From NCBI GenBank assembly GCA_904380375.1, contig CAJFID010000007.1, forward strand, positions 1 through 64,000: a DNA stretch of 64,000 nt, read 5' to 3'. The position numbers and the translations under genes are program-made. Under the pieces are notes generated by a model. It saw only the letters and a program-made list of their open reading frames with translations. It was not told the DNA's origin and made no database searches. Of the stretch, positions 42,857 to 51,612 are shown in pieces; position 1 is the first letter of the stretch; the number at the start of each line of letters is the position of its first letter. This DNA comes from Avimonas intestinalis. GTDB taxonomy: Bacteria > Bacillota > Clostridia > Oscillospirales > Acutalibacteraceae.

Positions 42857-44014
42857 ATGATTATTTATAACGCAAAAGTGTACACCATGGAGGGCCCCTG
42901 CTTAGAGAACGGGTATGTGCATATCCGGGACGGGCGCATCGCCGGCGTGGGGCCGATGCCTGCGCCGGCGGCCCCGAACGAGGAGACGCTGGACGCGCAG
43001 GGGGGGATCCTCCTGCCGGGCTTTGTGGATGCCCACACCCATATGGGGATGTGGGAGGACGGCCTGGGCTTTGAAGGGGATGACGGCAACGAGGATACCG
43101 ATCCCTCCACCCCTCAGCTGCGGGCAATGGATGCGATCAACCCGCTCGACCGCTGTTTTGCCGAAGCGCGGGAGGCCGGCGTTACCACCGTGGTTACCGG
43201 TCCGGGCAGCGCCAACCCCATCGGCGGCCAGCTCTGTGCGGTCAAAACCTACGGCCGGCGGGTGGAGGAAATGGCCCTGCGGGCGCCGGTCGCCATGAAG
43301 ATGGCGCTGGGGGAAAACCCCAAGACGACCTATCACGGGAAAAACCAGGCGCCGGTCACCCGGATGGCGACCGCCGCCATCATCCGGGAACAGCTTTCCC
43401 ATGCCCTGCGGTATTCCCAGGACAAGCTGCGTGCGCAGGAGGACGAGGATACGGACGAGCCGGACTACGACGCCAAATGCGAAGCGCTGCTGCCGGTGAT
43501 CCGGGGGGAGCTGCCCGTCCATTTCCACGCGCATCGTTTGGACGACATTTTTACCGCCCAGCGCATCGCCAAGGAGTTTGACTTAGATTACGTCATCATC
43601 CATGGGACGCAGGCGCATCGGGCTGCCGATCTGATGGCGGCGGACGGGGTGCGGATCCTCTGCGGCCCGTTGCTGTGCGACCGATCAAAGCCGGAGCTCA
43701 AGGACCTGACGCCGGCCAGCCCGGCGCTACTAAGGCAGGGTGGGGTGGAGCAGATCGCCATTATCACCGACCATCCGGTGATCCCGGAGCAATATCTCCC
43801 GCTCTGCGCCGGGCTGGCGGTACGCGAGGGCCTGCCGTATGAAGAGGCGCTCAAGGCGATTACGATCACCCCGGCCAGAATTTGCAAAATCAGCGACCGG
43901 GTCGGCTCCATCGCCGTAGGGAAGGATGCGGACCTGGTCCTTTTCCAGCAGGATCCGCTGACCGTCGCGGCCAAACCGGCGGCTGTTTTCGCCATGGGAC
44001 GCCGCATCGTTTAA
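42857..44014 (+). CDS. Amidohydrolase family protein (imidazolonepropionase-like)
   Basis: A metal-dependent hydrolase of 385 residues. GFVDAHTHMGMWEDG gives the HxH motif; PVHFHAHRLDDI and VIIHGTQAHRAADL give the next histidines; ITDHPVIP gives the catalytic Asp. A composite C-terminal domain ends DADLVLFQQDPL. It belongs to a group close to imidazolonepropionase and enamidase-like enzymes common in clostridia; the substrate is unknown. AGAAGGAG six bases before the ATG at 42857 fixes the start. Whether it shares a transcript with the fumarase gene 61 bp downstream is not clear. Confidence 0.85.
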   Translation: MIIYNAKVYTMEGPCLENGYVHIRDGRIAGVGPMPAPAAPNEETLDAQGGILLPGFVDAHTHMGMWEDGLGFEGDDGNEDTDPSTPQLRAMDAINPLDRCFAEAREAGVTTVVTGPGSANPIGGQLCAVKTYGRRVEEMALRAPVAMKMALGENPKTTYHGKNQAPVTRMATAAIIREQLSHALRYSQDKLRAQEDEDTDEPDYDAKCEALLPVIRGELPVHFHAHRLDDIFTAQRIAKEFDLDYVIIHGTQAHRAADLMAADGVRILCGPLLCDRSKPELKDLTPASPALLRQGGVEQIAIITDHPVIPEQYLPLCAGLAVREGLPYEEALKAITITPARICKISDRVGSIAVGKDADLVLFQQDPLTVAAKPAAVFAMGRRIV

Positions 44015-44075
44015 AACAAAGGAAAGTCTGCCGGAGCAGGCCGGCACGAGTAAAGCAGGAAGGAAAGAGTGGAAC

Positions 44076-44918
44076 ATGAGAGAACTTTCGGTGGCTGTCG
44101 TGGAACAGGCGGTGCGGGATCTTTGCGTTGAGGCAAACCGCCGCCTGCCGCCCGACGTCTGCAAGGCGGTGAGCCAGGCGGCGGAGGAGGAAACCGCTCC
44201 GCTGGCCAAGGAGATTATGGCCGACCTGCGGCGGAATCTGGAGGCGGCGGAAGAACTGGAGCTGCCGGTGTGCCAGGATACCGGAATGGCGGTCGTGTTC
44301 GCCGAGGTGGGGCAGGAGGTCCATCTGACCGGCGGCCTGCTGAGCGAGGCGGTCAACCGCGGCGTATCCCGCGGCTATACCGAGGGGCTTCTACGCTGCT
44401 CTGTAGTCGGCGACCCGCTCCGCCGGGTGAATACGGGAGACAATACCCCGGCGGTCCTTCATACCGCGCTGGTGGAAGGGGACCGGGTGACCTTGACGGT
44501 GGCGCCCAAGGGCTTCGGCAGCGAGAATATGAGCCGAATCCGGATGTTTACGCCCGCCGCCGGACGGGAGGAGATCCTCCGTTTTATTGAAGATACAGCC
44601 CGCCTGGCAGGAAGCAACCCCTGCCCGCCGATGGTCCTGGGGGTCGGGATCGGCGGGGATTTTGAGCTTTGCGCCCTGCTGGCCAAAAAGGCGCTCTGCC
44701 GGGGACTGGACGTCCCGCATCCCGATGCGTTTTACCGGGAGATGGAGCGGGAGGCATTGGAAAGGGTGAACGCCCTTGATATTGGCCCGCAGGGCTTTGG
44801 CGGCCGTACCACAGCCCTCAAGGTGGCGGTGGAAACCTATCCCACCCACATCGCCGGTCTTCCGGTGGCGGTCAATGTCGGCTGCCATGTAACCCGGCAC
44901 GCCTCCCGCATTTTGTAA
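44076..44918 (+). CDS. Class I fumarate hydratase alpha subunit (TtdA/FumA N-terminal family)
   Basis: The iron-sulfur-binding alpha subunit of a class I fumarase or L(+)-tartrate dehydratase. The 280 residues are full length for the alpha subunit: LPVCQDTGM with cluster Cys66, GYTEGLLRCSVV, APKGFGSENMS, GVGIGGDFELCALLAKKAL and the final NVGCH. It should act as a heterodimer with a beta subunit of about 185 residues, normally the next gene. No such gene follows; instead there is 169 bp and then hpf. Fumarase and tartrate dehydratase cannot be told apart from this subunit alone. Confidence 0.88.
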   Translation: MRELSVAVVEQAVRDLCVEANRRLPPDVCKAVSQAAEEETAPLAKEIMADLRRNLEAAEELELPVCQDTGMAVVFAEVGQEVHLTGGLLSEAVNRGVSRGYTEGLLRCSVVGDPLRRVNTGDNTPAVLHTALVEGDRVTLTVAPKGFGSENMSRIRMFTPAAGREEILRFIEDTARLAGSNPCPPMVLGVGIGGDFELCALLAKKALCRGLDVPHPDAFYREMEREALERVNALDIGPQGFGGRTTALKVAVETYPTHIAGLPVAVNVGCHVTRHASRIL

Positions 44919-45013
44919 CCGCCTCCGGCAAAAACTTAAAAAATTATTCGTTTGGTATTTTTAGAAAAATTACAAAGTATTCATAGAAATCCCTTTTTTT
45001 CCTTGGGGTCTTT

Positions 45014-45022
45014 TGGTATAAT
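45014..45022 (+). promoter_or_regulatory. Extended -10 promoter of hpf
   Basis: TGG directly followed by TATAAT (45017-45022), an extended -10 element. The -35 position is only a T-run. A leader hairpin (45034-45066) lies between this promoter and the ribosome-binding site. Confidence 0.55.
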
Positions 45023-45087
45023 ACTATTAGAAAGCCCCTCACTCAAGATCCCCTTGTGTAAGGGGCGGAAGATAGGGAGTGGATTTC

Positions 45088-45609
45088 ATGAAAATCACCA
45101 TCACCAGAAGAAAGGTCCCTGCCACGGAAGCTTTTGCCGAGCGCACGGAAAAAAAGCTGGCTAAGCTGGACAAATTCTTTGATTCCGACGCGGCGGCGGA
45201 GGTGACAGTCACTCAGGAGCGCAACCTCCAGCGCGTTGAAATAACCATCCGTTATAACGGCCTCCTGTTCCGCGCGGAGGATACGGCGGTGGATGCCAAC
45301 GAGGCGGTGGACAAGCTGGTAGACGTACTGTTCCGCCAAATCCGCCGTAATAAGACCCGGCTGGAAAAGCGGCTGCGGGACGATGCCTTTGCCGCCCTGC
45401 CGCCCGATGAAGAGGCGGAGGAGCCCGAGTTCCGCGTTGTGCGCTCCAAGAAATTCCCGGTTAAGCCGATGGACGTGGAGGAAGCGATCCTGCAGATGAA
45501 CATGCTTGGACACCAGTTTTACATGTTCCGCAATATGGATACCAACGAAATCAACGTGGTATACGCCCGCCGGGACGGCGATTATGGGCTGCTGGAACCG
45601 AACGCATAG
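45088..45609 (+). CDS. hpf: Long-form ribosome hibernation promoting factor
   Basis: Binds 30S subunits and joins two 70S particles into an inactive 100S dimer during slow growth. The 173 residues contain the N-terminal HPF/RaiA domain (about 1-100, MKITITRRKVPATEAF start) and the C-terminal dimerisation domain (about 115-170) with VRSKKFPVKPMDVEEAILQM and HQFYMFRN, so it is the long form. The ATG at 45088, eight bases after GGGAG, is preferred to a GTG at 45079. It has its own promoter and terminator. Confidence 0.95.
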   Translation: MKITITRRKVPATEAFAERTEKKLAKLDKFFDSDAAAEVTVTQERNLQRVEITIRYNGLLFRAEDTAVDANEAVDKLVDVLFRQIRRNKTRLEKRLRDDAFAALPPDEEAEEPEFRVVRSKKFPVKPMDVEEAILQMNMLGHQFYMFRNMDTNEINVVYARRDGDYGLLEPNA

Positions 45610-45625
45610 TTTTCAGCTAAAATAC

Positions 45626-45662
45626 GGCGCGGGCCATAAGTTCCCTTATGGCCCGCCTTTTG
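45626..45662 (+). terminator. Terminator of hpf
   Basis: An 11-bp GC-rich stem (45630-45640 with 45645-45655), then CCTTTTG, 20 bp after the hpf stop. Confidence 0.85.
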
Positions 45663-45722
45663 TGGTCGGACGCCCATGCATCGCGCCCTGCCGATTCTTA
45701 ACCCGAGAGGACGAAGCCCGCC

Positions 45723-46751
45723 ATGCCCTTGTGCAAACGCTGCCTGGCCCCTTTTGCGGCTGCCTGCCTGCTTTTGGCCGGCTGCCAAAAGCAGGAGGAG
45801 AGCAATTTCGGAATGGACGTTAACCAGATGAACCCCCTGGTGATGTACGCCACGGATGAGGAGACGGGGGAGACGGTTTTCAGCCGGGATCCTTCAATCA
45901 TCAGCTCGGTCACCACGCTGTTTGAATCGATGAAGCGGACCAAAGCCGCGGACAGCGACGGGAAGGGAATTACCTTTACCATGTCCACCATGTACGGGAA
46001 TTTCCTTTTCGGGGAGTGCTGGGACAACCGGCTCCGCCTGAACGGGCAGGAATATACCCTTGACCGGGACAACGAGGAAACCATCCGCCTTTTATACGGC
46101 CGTCTGGTGTCCGAAACCGCCAACACCGGCGAAGTGGAAACGGAGAACATCCTTGACGTGACGCCGGATATGACCTACCGAGAGCTGCTGGACAGCTTCG
46201 GGCCTACGCTTGAAACCGCCGTGACCGGCCCGGAAAAGGCTTACCTCTATCAATACCGCGGCAAGCCGTTCTATATTTTATTCAAAAGCGAAATGGATAC
46301 TGTGGGGATGACCGGCGAACAGCTAATGGAGGAACTGTCCTACAATTACAACCTCTCCCAAACCCTCAGCGAACCCCTTCCGCAGGAAGGGGGCAGGCTG
46401 GCGGTTTACCAGCAGGCGTTCTCCCGCCTACTTGAGAAAGCGGATCCCCGTCCATCCGTCCTTTGGCTGGATACCGAGCGACTGATCCACCTGAACGACG
46501 AGGAACAGGCGGCCCTGGCGGAATATCTGGAATCCGCCTATTCCCTTGAGGTACGGGACAGCCATACGGCGGCGGTATACCTCTCCGGGAACCGCGCGCT
46601 CGAGGCAGACGAGGCGGCGGCCGGCATTGCTTGGTACTCCTACATCGGCAGCGAGCGGATGACCTTTTCCGCCGTGCTGCGGCAGGGGGACGAGGAGCCG
46701 GCTACAGAGGAAAGGGAATGGGTCCTGCAGGACGGCGAGTGGAAAGGATGA
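45723..46751 (+). CDS. Hypothetical lipoprotein
   Basis: I recognise no family in the 342 residues. The signal peptide ends in LLAGC, so Cys21 should be lipidated and the protein anchored outside the cytoplasmic membrane. The mature part is acidic and soluble, with a block around residues 40-135 that may be one beta-rich domain and a second half after about residue 145. The ATGA overlap with the methyltransferase gene indicates a shared transcript, though no functional link is obvious. It might be a spore or cell-surface protein. Confidence 0.75.
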   Translation: MPLCKRCLAPFAAACLLLAGCQKQEESNFGMDVNQMNPLVMYATDEETGETVFSRDPSIISSVTTLFESMKRTKAADSDGKGITFTMSTMYGNFLFGECWDNRLRLNGQEYTLDRDNEETIRLLYGRLVSETANTGEVETENILDVTPDMTYRELLDSFGPTLETAVTGPEKAYLYQYRGKPFYILFKSEMDTVGMTGEQLMEELSYNYNLSQTLSEPLPQEGGRLAVYQQAFSRLLEKADPRPSVLWLDTERLIHLNDEEQAALAEYLESAYSLEVRDSHTAAVYLSGNRALEADEAAAGIAWYSYIGSERMTFSAVLRQGDEEPATEEREWVLQDGEWKG

Positions 46752-47878
46752 GCTGCATAAAAACGATACGGTACTGTGCCCCCTGCCTCTTTGGAGTGGA
46801 GGGGATTTTGGCGGATGAGCTCCGCCGGATGGACGCCGAGCAGGTAAGCGCGCAAAACGGCCGGGTGCTGTTTTCCGGCGGGCCGGAGATGCTCGCCCGG
46901 GCGAATATCGGCTCCCGCTATGCGGAACGGATCCAGATATTGGTCGGCCAGTTCCCGGCGCGCACCTTTGACGAGCTGTTTGAAGAGGTGCGCGCGCTGC
47001 CTTGGGAGCAATGGATCGGCAAGAATGACCGCTTCCCGGTTAAAGGGTGGTCGCTGAATTCCGCGCTGCACAGCGTGCCGGACTGTCAGTCGATCATCAA
47101 AAAGGCGGTTGTGGAGCGTTTAAAAAGCCGCTACCACCTCCCATGGTTTGAAGAAACCGGCGCGTTGTACCAGATACAGTTTACGCTGATGAAGGACGAG
47201 GCGACGCTGCTGATTGACACCAGCGGCCCGGGGCTGCACAAGCGGGGCTATAGGGCCAATGCCGGCGGCGCGCCGATCAAGGAGACGCTGGCGGCGGCGA
47301 TCGCGGACCTGGCCCGCGTCCGGTTTGCCGAAGGCGTGTACGATCCCTGCTGCGGCTCGGGCACCCTGCTGATAGAAGCCGCCCTCTCCGCCATGCGGAT
47401 TGCCCCCGGCATCCGGCGGGAGTTTGCCGCTTCTTCCTGGCGGGCGGTGCCGCCGGAAATCTGGCGGGCGGAACGCGCCCGCGCCCGGGAAATGGAGCGC
47501 CGGGACAGCCCGGTCCGGCTGTGGGGCGGGGATGTGGATCCGGCCATGGTCGCCTTGGCGGAGGAAAACGCAGGCAAAGCGGGCGTCGGCAGCCGGCTGA
47601 CGGCCGTGCAGGCGGATCTGCGCCGCTTCCGCCCGCAGGGAGAAGGGGGCGTCGTCCTCTGCAACCCGCCCTACGGCGAGCGCCTGCTTGATCTGCAGGC
47701 GGCGGAGGAGCTCTACCGGGCGATGGGGAAGGCCTTCCTTCCTCAAAAGGGCTGGAGCTATTATATCATCAGCCCCCATGAGGAGTTTGAAACCCTGTTC
47801 GGCCGCCCGGCGGATAAGCGCCGCAAGCTCTACAATGGGATGCTGAAATGCCAGCTTTATATGTACTACCGGACTTGA
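46748..47878 (+). CDS. THUMP-domain class I SAM-dependent RNA methyltransferase (RlmL/YpsC family)
   Basis: A 376-residue methyltransferase. An N-terminal THUMP RNA-binding domain (about 40-150) is followed by GYRANAGGAPIKETLAAAI, the SAM loop DPCCGSGTLLIEAAL, GGDVDPAMVALAEENA and the catalytic NPPYGERL. This matches YpsC and the N-terminal half of E. coli RlmL, which makes m2G2445 in 23S rRNA. The start overlaps the lipoprotein stop as ATGA with AAAGG just upstream. A long hairpin follows the stop. Confidence 0.92.
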   Translation: MSCIKTIRYCAPCLFGVEGILADELRRMDAEQVSAQNGRVLFSGGPEMLARANIGSRYAERIQILVGQFPARTFDELFEEVRALPWEQWIGKNDRFPVKGWSLNSALHSVPDCQSIIKKAVVERLKSRYHLPWFEETGALYQIQFTLMKDEATLLIDTSGPGLHKRGYRANAGGAPIKETLAAAIADLARVRFAEGVYDPCCGSGTLLIEAALSAMRIAPGIRREFAASSWRAVPPEIWRAERARAREMERRDSPVRLWGGDVDPAMVALAEENAGKAGVGSRLTAVQADLRRFRPQGEGGVVLCNPPYGERLLDLQAAEELYRAMGKAFLPQKGWSYYIISPHEEFETLFGRPADKRRKLYNGMLKCQLYMYYRT

Positions 47879-47904
47879 AATATCCCCTAGGCGGAAAAGA
47901 AATC

Positions 47905-47944
47905 GGGCGCATCCCCTCGGCTGGCAGCCGTTGGGGATGCGCCC
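47905..47944. terminator. Hairpin between convergent genes
   Basis: A perfect 12-bp GC-rich stem (47905-47916 with 47933-47944) after the methyltransferase stop. There is no clear T-run, so factor-independent termination may be weak; it lies between convergent genes. Confidence 0.55.
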
Positions 47945-48139
47945 TACCTCTTGAGCGCAAAGGGGCGGCTTCCCGCTCTGCTGAAAAGGGGAGCTGCCGG
48001 AAGGAACGCCTGGCTTGGCGCAGGGAAGCCGGCAGCTGCCGCGGGCGGAGCGCCGCGGCCAAGCCCTCGGTTACAACCGGGAGGATCACGAGCGTCTTGC
48101 CGCCTTGCGGTCCGGCCGGAACCGTTTACGGGAACCCGG

Positions 48140-49363
48140 TTAAGACCGAGCGGCATCCCCCCAGCGGATCATCCCATTGGTATACTCCGTCCCGCAGGCA
48201 AGTGGGGTCGGCAGCGCCAACGCGTACAGGTCGGCGGCACGGGCTTCAAGCGCAAAGAGGCGGCGCGCGTCCTCCGGGAATGTTTCCAGATGGGAAACTC
48301 GCGTAACCAGGGGCAGGGAGGCCCCCTTGGCCGCATTTAGGATCTCGGCCCCCTTTTCGCCTACGCCAAGCACCCGGATATAGGGCGGCTTTCGCGCTTC
48401 CCAGCCGGCGGAAAGGCCGAGGAAGCCGGCGAGCAGGATCCGGCGGATCCGGGTGAGCGGGTACCGCTTTGTTTTGACGGCGTTTTCCAGCTCCGGCATA
48501 CTGCCGGAGTTCCGGATCGCCTCATATATCCGGTTTTCCAGCCCCTCCGAAATCCCCGGCAGGCGGGCGATCTGCTCCTTGCTCAGGCGGCGGAGGGCCG
48601 ACAGCATGGCCCGGTCAATCCGCTCTGCCGTGGCGGGGCAGCGGCCGGCCTTGGCGGCTTCGTACAGGATTTCCAGGGGAACGGGGGGGATGTAGGGGGC
48701 GGCGTTGGCCATCCTTCCGGCGGTCAGAAGCCCCCGCAGGAAGCTGGCAGAAGCCATGTCGCCGATGGGGAGCGGCCCATCGTGCCCGGCGCCGAGCCGG
48801 GGGATGGTAAAGGGACGGGTGGAGGATCCCAGCCGCCGCAGGGCCTTCAAGTATTCAATCCCCAAAGTGTTGTTGGCGCTATCCAGCACCGACGCCGCTT
48901 TCTTGCCGATGATCTCTTCCGCCGCCCGCTGTCGCGCCTCCGGAAAGGAGATGCCGCCTGCGAGATGGTAGCGCAGCAGGACGGCAAAACGCTCGGAAAG
49001 CAGCGCGTCGGCCGCTTTTTTCAGCGGGGCGATGTCGCCGCACTCGCTGCCGAAGCTTAATACGTCCACACAGCCTAAAGCGTCTAAGATTGCCACGGCG
49101 CCAAAGGCGAACGATTCCGCGGAGGCGATGGCCCAGGGAAGGGGGAGCTCCAGGACCAGGTCCACGCCGCCCGCCAAGGCCGCCCGTACCCGGTCGGCTT
49201 TGGGCAGCAGGGCGGGTTCGCCGCGCTGTACAAAATTTCCGCTCATCACCGCGACGACGTGGGTGGCGCGGCAGAGGCCGTCCGCCGCGCGGGTGCGCTC
49301 AATATGATGGGCGTGCCCGTTGTGGAAGGGATTGTATTCGGCGACGATGCCGGCTATTTTCAT
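48140..49363 (-). CDS. tmcAL: tRNA(Met) cytidine acetate ligase TmcAL (YlbM)
   Basis: Makes N4-acetylcytidine at the wobble base of elongator tRNA-Met, activating acetate with ATP. The 407 residues begin MKIAGIVAEYNPFHNGHAHH, with the nucleotidyltransferase HNGH motif at 14-17. VVAVMSGNFVQRGEPAL, SFGSE and GIEYLKAL are family signatures. The C-terminal part is the TmcAL tRNA-binding region. It is divergent from acetate kinase, with a 369-bp shared upstream region. An AGGATG-type site precedes the ATG. Confidence 0.93.
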   Translation of the reverse strand: MKIAGIVAEYNPFHNGHAHHIERTRAADGLCRATHVVAVMSGNFVQRGEPALLPKADRVRAALAGGVDLVLELPLPWAIASAESFAFGAVAILDALGCVDVLSFGSECGDIAPLKKAADALLSERFAVLLRYHLAGGISFPEARQRAAEEIIGKKAASVLDSANNTLGIEYLKALRRLGSSTRPFTIPRLGAGHDGPLPIGDMASASFLRGLLTAGRMANAAPYIPPVPLEILYEAAKAGRCPATAERIDRAMLSALRRLSKEQIARLPGISEGLENRIYEAIRNSGSMPELENAVKTKRYPLTRIRRILLAGFLGLSAGWEARKPPYIRVLGVGEKGAEILNAAKGASLPLVTRVSHLETFPEDARRLFALEARAADLYALALPTPLACGTEYTNGMIRWGDAARS

Positions 49364-49732
49364 ACGGCATCCTCCTTTCTACGGTTTGCGGCCTTCTTTC
49401 CGTGCGGCGGGCTTCCGAAAGCGCCCGGCACGAAGCGGCGCTGGCCGCCGTCTGGGTGGAGGGAAGCATCGCGGGAATACACCGTACGGGAAACAACGTA
49501 TTGCCTTTTCGAATCCGTGATTTTATGGATTTTTTACTTGAAAATTGCGGCCGATCGTACTATTATAGAAGAGTTGAGGCCGCGTCCTATCCGGGAAACA
49601 ATGCCTCCGCCTTGACCCGCGCTGGGGGGAGTGTTCGGAGGTATTTTCAGTATACGGGCTCTTTGCGTGAAATGCAAGATTTGTCAAAAAAGAAAGCCCG
49701 ATAAATTAAGAAAAGGCAGGTAGGGTGTCAAG
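49364..49732. other. Divergent intergenic region tmcAL/ackA
   Basis: About 369 bp. It contains the ackA promoter (49538-49566) and a leader of roughly 160 nucleotides. Open frames crossing it have no ribosome-binding site and no protein-like pattern. I see no gene. Confidence 0.5.
49538..49566 (+). promoter_or_regulatory. Sigma-A promoter of ackA
   Basis: TTGAAA, exactly 17 bp, TATTAT, about 165 bp upstream of the ackA start. Confidence 0.65.
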
Positions 49733-50941
49733 ATGAAGATTCTGGTGATCAATGCAGGCAGCTCTTCGCTGAAATATCAGTTGATTGATATGGACGGCGA
49801 AATCGTCCTGGCCAAGGGCAATTGCGAGCGGATCGGGATTGACGGCAAATTCACGCATAAAACAAACGACGGCAGGGTCATCACCAAGCAGGCTTCTATG
49901 CCGGACCATACCGCCGCGTTTGCACAGGTTAAGCAAGCGCTGACGGAGGGTGAAGGTAAAGTGATCGACAGCCTGAGCGAAGTGTCGGCGATCGGCCACC
50001 GCATCGTGCAAGGCGGCGCGAAGTTTGACCGTTCCGTGCTGGTAACCGACCAGGTGATCCAGGATATCGCCGATTACGCCTCGTTGGCCCCGCTGCACAA
50101 CAAGGCGCATGTGCAGGGCATCAACGCCGCGATCGCCGCTTTCGGCAAGGATGTGCCGCAGGTCGTGGTGTTTGACACGGCTTTCCACCAGACCATGCCC
50201 CCCAAGGCGTATATGTTCGGCGTGCCCTATCGGTATTATGAGGAGTACGGTATCCGCCGCTATGGCTTCCATGGCACCTCCCACCGCTATGTCAGCCAGC
50301 GCTGCCTTGAACTGCTCGGCAAGCCGGACGGACAGGGTACCAAGATCATTTCCTGCCATTTCGGCAACGGTTCCTCCGTCACCGCCATCAAAGACGGCAA
50401 GGTCATTGATACCACCATGGGCCTCACGCCGCTGGATGGCTTTATGATGGGCACCCGGTCGGGCGCCGTGGATCCCTCCGTTGTGACCTATATTATGGAG
50501 AAGGAGCAGCTGACGCCGCATCAGATGGACGAGCTGCTGAACAAACAGTCGGGTATGCTGGGCATTTCCGGCGTTTCAAGCGACGACCGCGATATCGCGG
50601 CCGCGATTGAGGCTGGCAACGAGCGGGCAAAGTTGGCCTGGGAGATGCGCACCTATGAGATTATCAAGTATATCGGCGGATATATTGCCGCTCTTGGCGG
50701 CGTGGATGCGCTGATTTTTACCGCCGGTATTGGCGAGAACCAGCCCGTCTTGAGGGAGCAGATCCTGAACGCGTTTTCCTTCTACGGCGTCAAGCTTGAT
50801 GCCGAGAAGAACAAGGTGCACGGCGTTGAGGCGGAGATCACCACCCCGGATTCCAGCGTGCGCGCCTTTGTCATCCCGACGAATGAGGAATTGGTGATCG
50901 CGCGGGATACCAAGGCGATTGTGGAGGGCAAAGAGGTCTGA
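49733..50941 (+). CDS. ackA: Acetate kinase
   Basis: Converts acetyl phosphate and ADP to acetate and ATP, the ATP-yielding step of acetate fermentation. The 402 residues are standard: MKILVINAGSSSLKYQLI, GHRIVQGGAKF, FDTAFHQTMPP with the catalytic Asp, YGFHGTSHRYV, HFGNGSSVTAI, GTRSGAVDPS and the late TAGIGENQP. An AGGTAGGGTG site lies before the ATG. Phosphotransacetylase is not adjacent. It is followed by two terminators. Confidence 0.97.
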   Translation: MKILVINAGSSSLKYQLIDMDGEIVLAKGNCERIGIDGKFTHKTNDGRVITKQASMPDHTAAFAQVKQALTEGEGKVIDSLSEVSAIGHRIVQGGAKFDRSVLVTDQVIQDIADYASLAPLHNKAHVQGINAAIAAFGKDVPQVVVFDTAFHQTMPPKAYMFGVPYRYYEEYGIRRYGFHGTSHRYVSQRCLELLGKPDGQGTKIISCHFGNGSSVTAIKDGKVIDTTMGLTPLDGFMMGTRSGAVDPSVVTYIMEKEQLTPHQMDELLNKQSGMLGISGVSSDDRDIAAAIEAGNERAKLAWEMRTYEIIKYIGGYIAALGGVDALIFTAGIGENQPVLREQILNAFSFYGVKLDAEKNKVHGVEAEITTPDSSVRAFVIPTNEELVIARDTKAIVEGKEV

Positions 50942-51000
50942 CCCTCCCCGGCGGCTGCGAAGGTGCTCCGGCAAGCCGCCTTAGTAACGGTTATGCCTTG

Positions 51001-51047
51001 AAAAAGCACCCTGCCGCCGCTTACGCGGCCGGCAGGGTGCTTCTCTC
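51001..51047 (+). terminator. Terminator of ackA
   Basis: A long stem (51004-51020 with 51025-51042) with a TTAC loop and a T/C-rich tail, 60 bp after the ackA stop. Confidence 0.85.
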
Positions 51048-51078
51048 ATCTTAAGCTTGGGGTGATTCCCCGCGCTGC

Positions 51079-51120
51079 AAAAAAGGAAACGGGCAATCAC
51101 GATTGCCCGTTTCCTTTTTT
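51079..51120. terminator. Bidirectional terminator ackA/DUF378
   Basis: A perfect 20-bp inverted repeat (51079-51098 with 51101-51120) with A- and T-runs at its edges, between convergent genes. Confidence 0.9.
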
Positions 51121-51131
51121 GCGGAATGGCC

Positions 51132-51341
51132 TTATTCGTGCTCGATGAGCTCCTCACGGTCGCGGAAGAACAGGGAGATGCACCAGATACCCGCCAGCGC
51201 GACAATGGTATAGATCACGCGGCTGACGGCAGCGCCCTGGCCGCCGAAAGCCCATGCCACAATGTCGAACTGAAACAATCCGATGCTGCCCCAGTTGATA
51301 GCGCCGATAACCACGAGGATAAGCGCCAGTCTGTCCAGCAT
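51132..51341 (-). CDS. DUF378 family small membrane protein
   Basis: A 69-residue protein with two hydrophobic helices (about 3-25 and 38-58) and the DUF378 motif ALILVVIGAINWGSIGLFQFD. The function is unknown; such proteins are common in Firmicutes. The ATG at 51341 is favoured, eight bases after AGGAG; a GTG three codons earlier sits on the ribosome-binding site. It is a single-gene unit ending at a strong terminator. Confidence 0.9.
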   Translation of the reverse strand: MLDRLALILVVIGAINWGSIGLFQFDIVAWAFGGQGAAVSRVIYTIVALAGIWCISLFFRDREELIEHE

Positions 51342-51574
51342 GTGTTTCACTCCTCTTTTTTGCCCGGGAATTCACACCGGGGGTTGCGAAATCCGTCCGC
51401 GTTGGGACGAGCCGCGAAATTAGTATAGCCCCTGTTTCGTGAAATATTCCATGCCCAGGAATAACCGGACAGACAGCCAGATCTTGAAAAAGAGGGAGGA
51501 ACCGGCCGCTTGGCGTCCTGGCAATCCGCTGAGGCCCTTGCCCATAGCGGCCGGCCTGCAGCATATGCTAGAAT

Positions 51575-51612
51575 AAAAAACAGCCGCGAACTACCGTCCG
51601 CGGCTGTTTTTT
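51575..51612 (-). terminator. Terminator of tRNA-Cys
   Basis: A 14-bp stem (51575-51588 with 51599-51612) ending in six T residues on the minus strand, directly after the tRNA 3' end. Confidence 0.88.
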
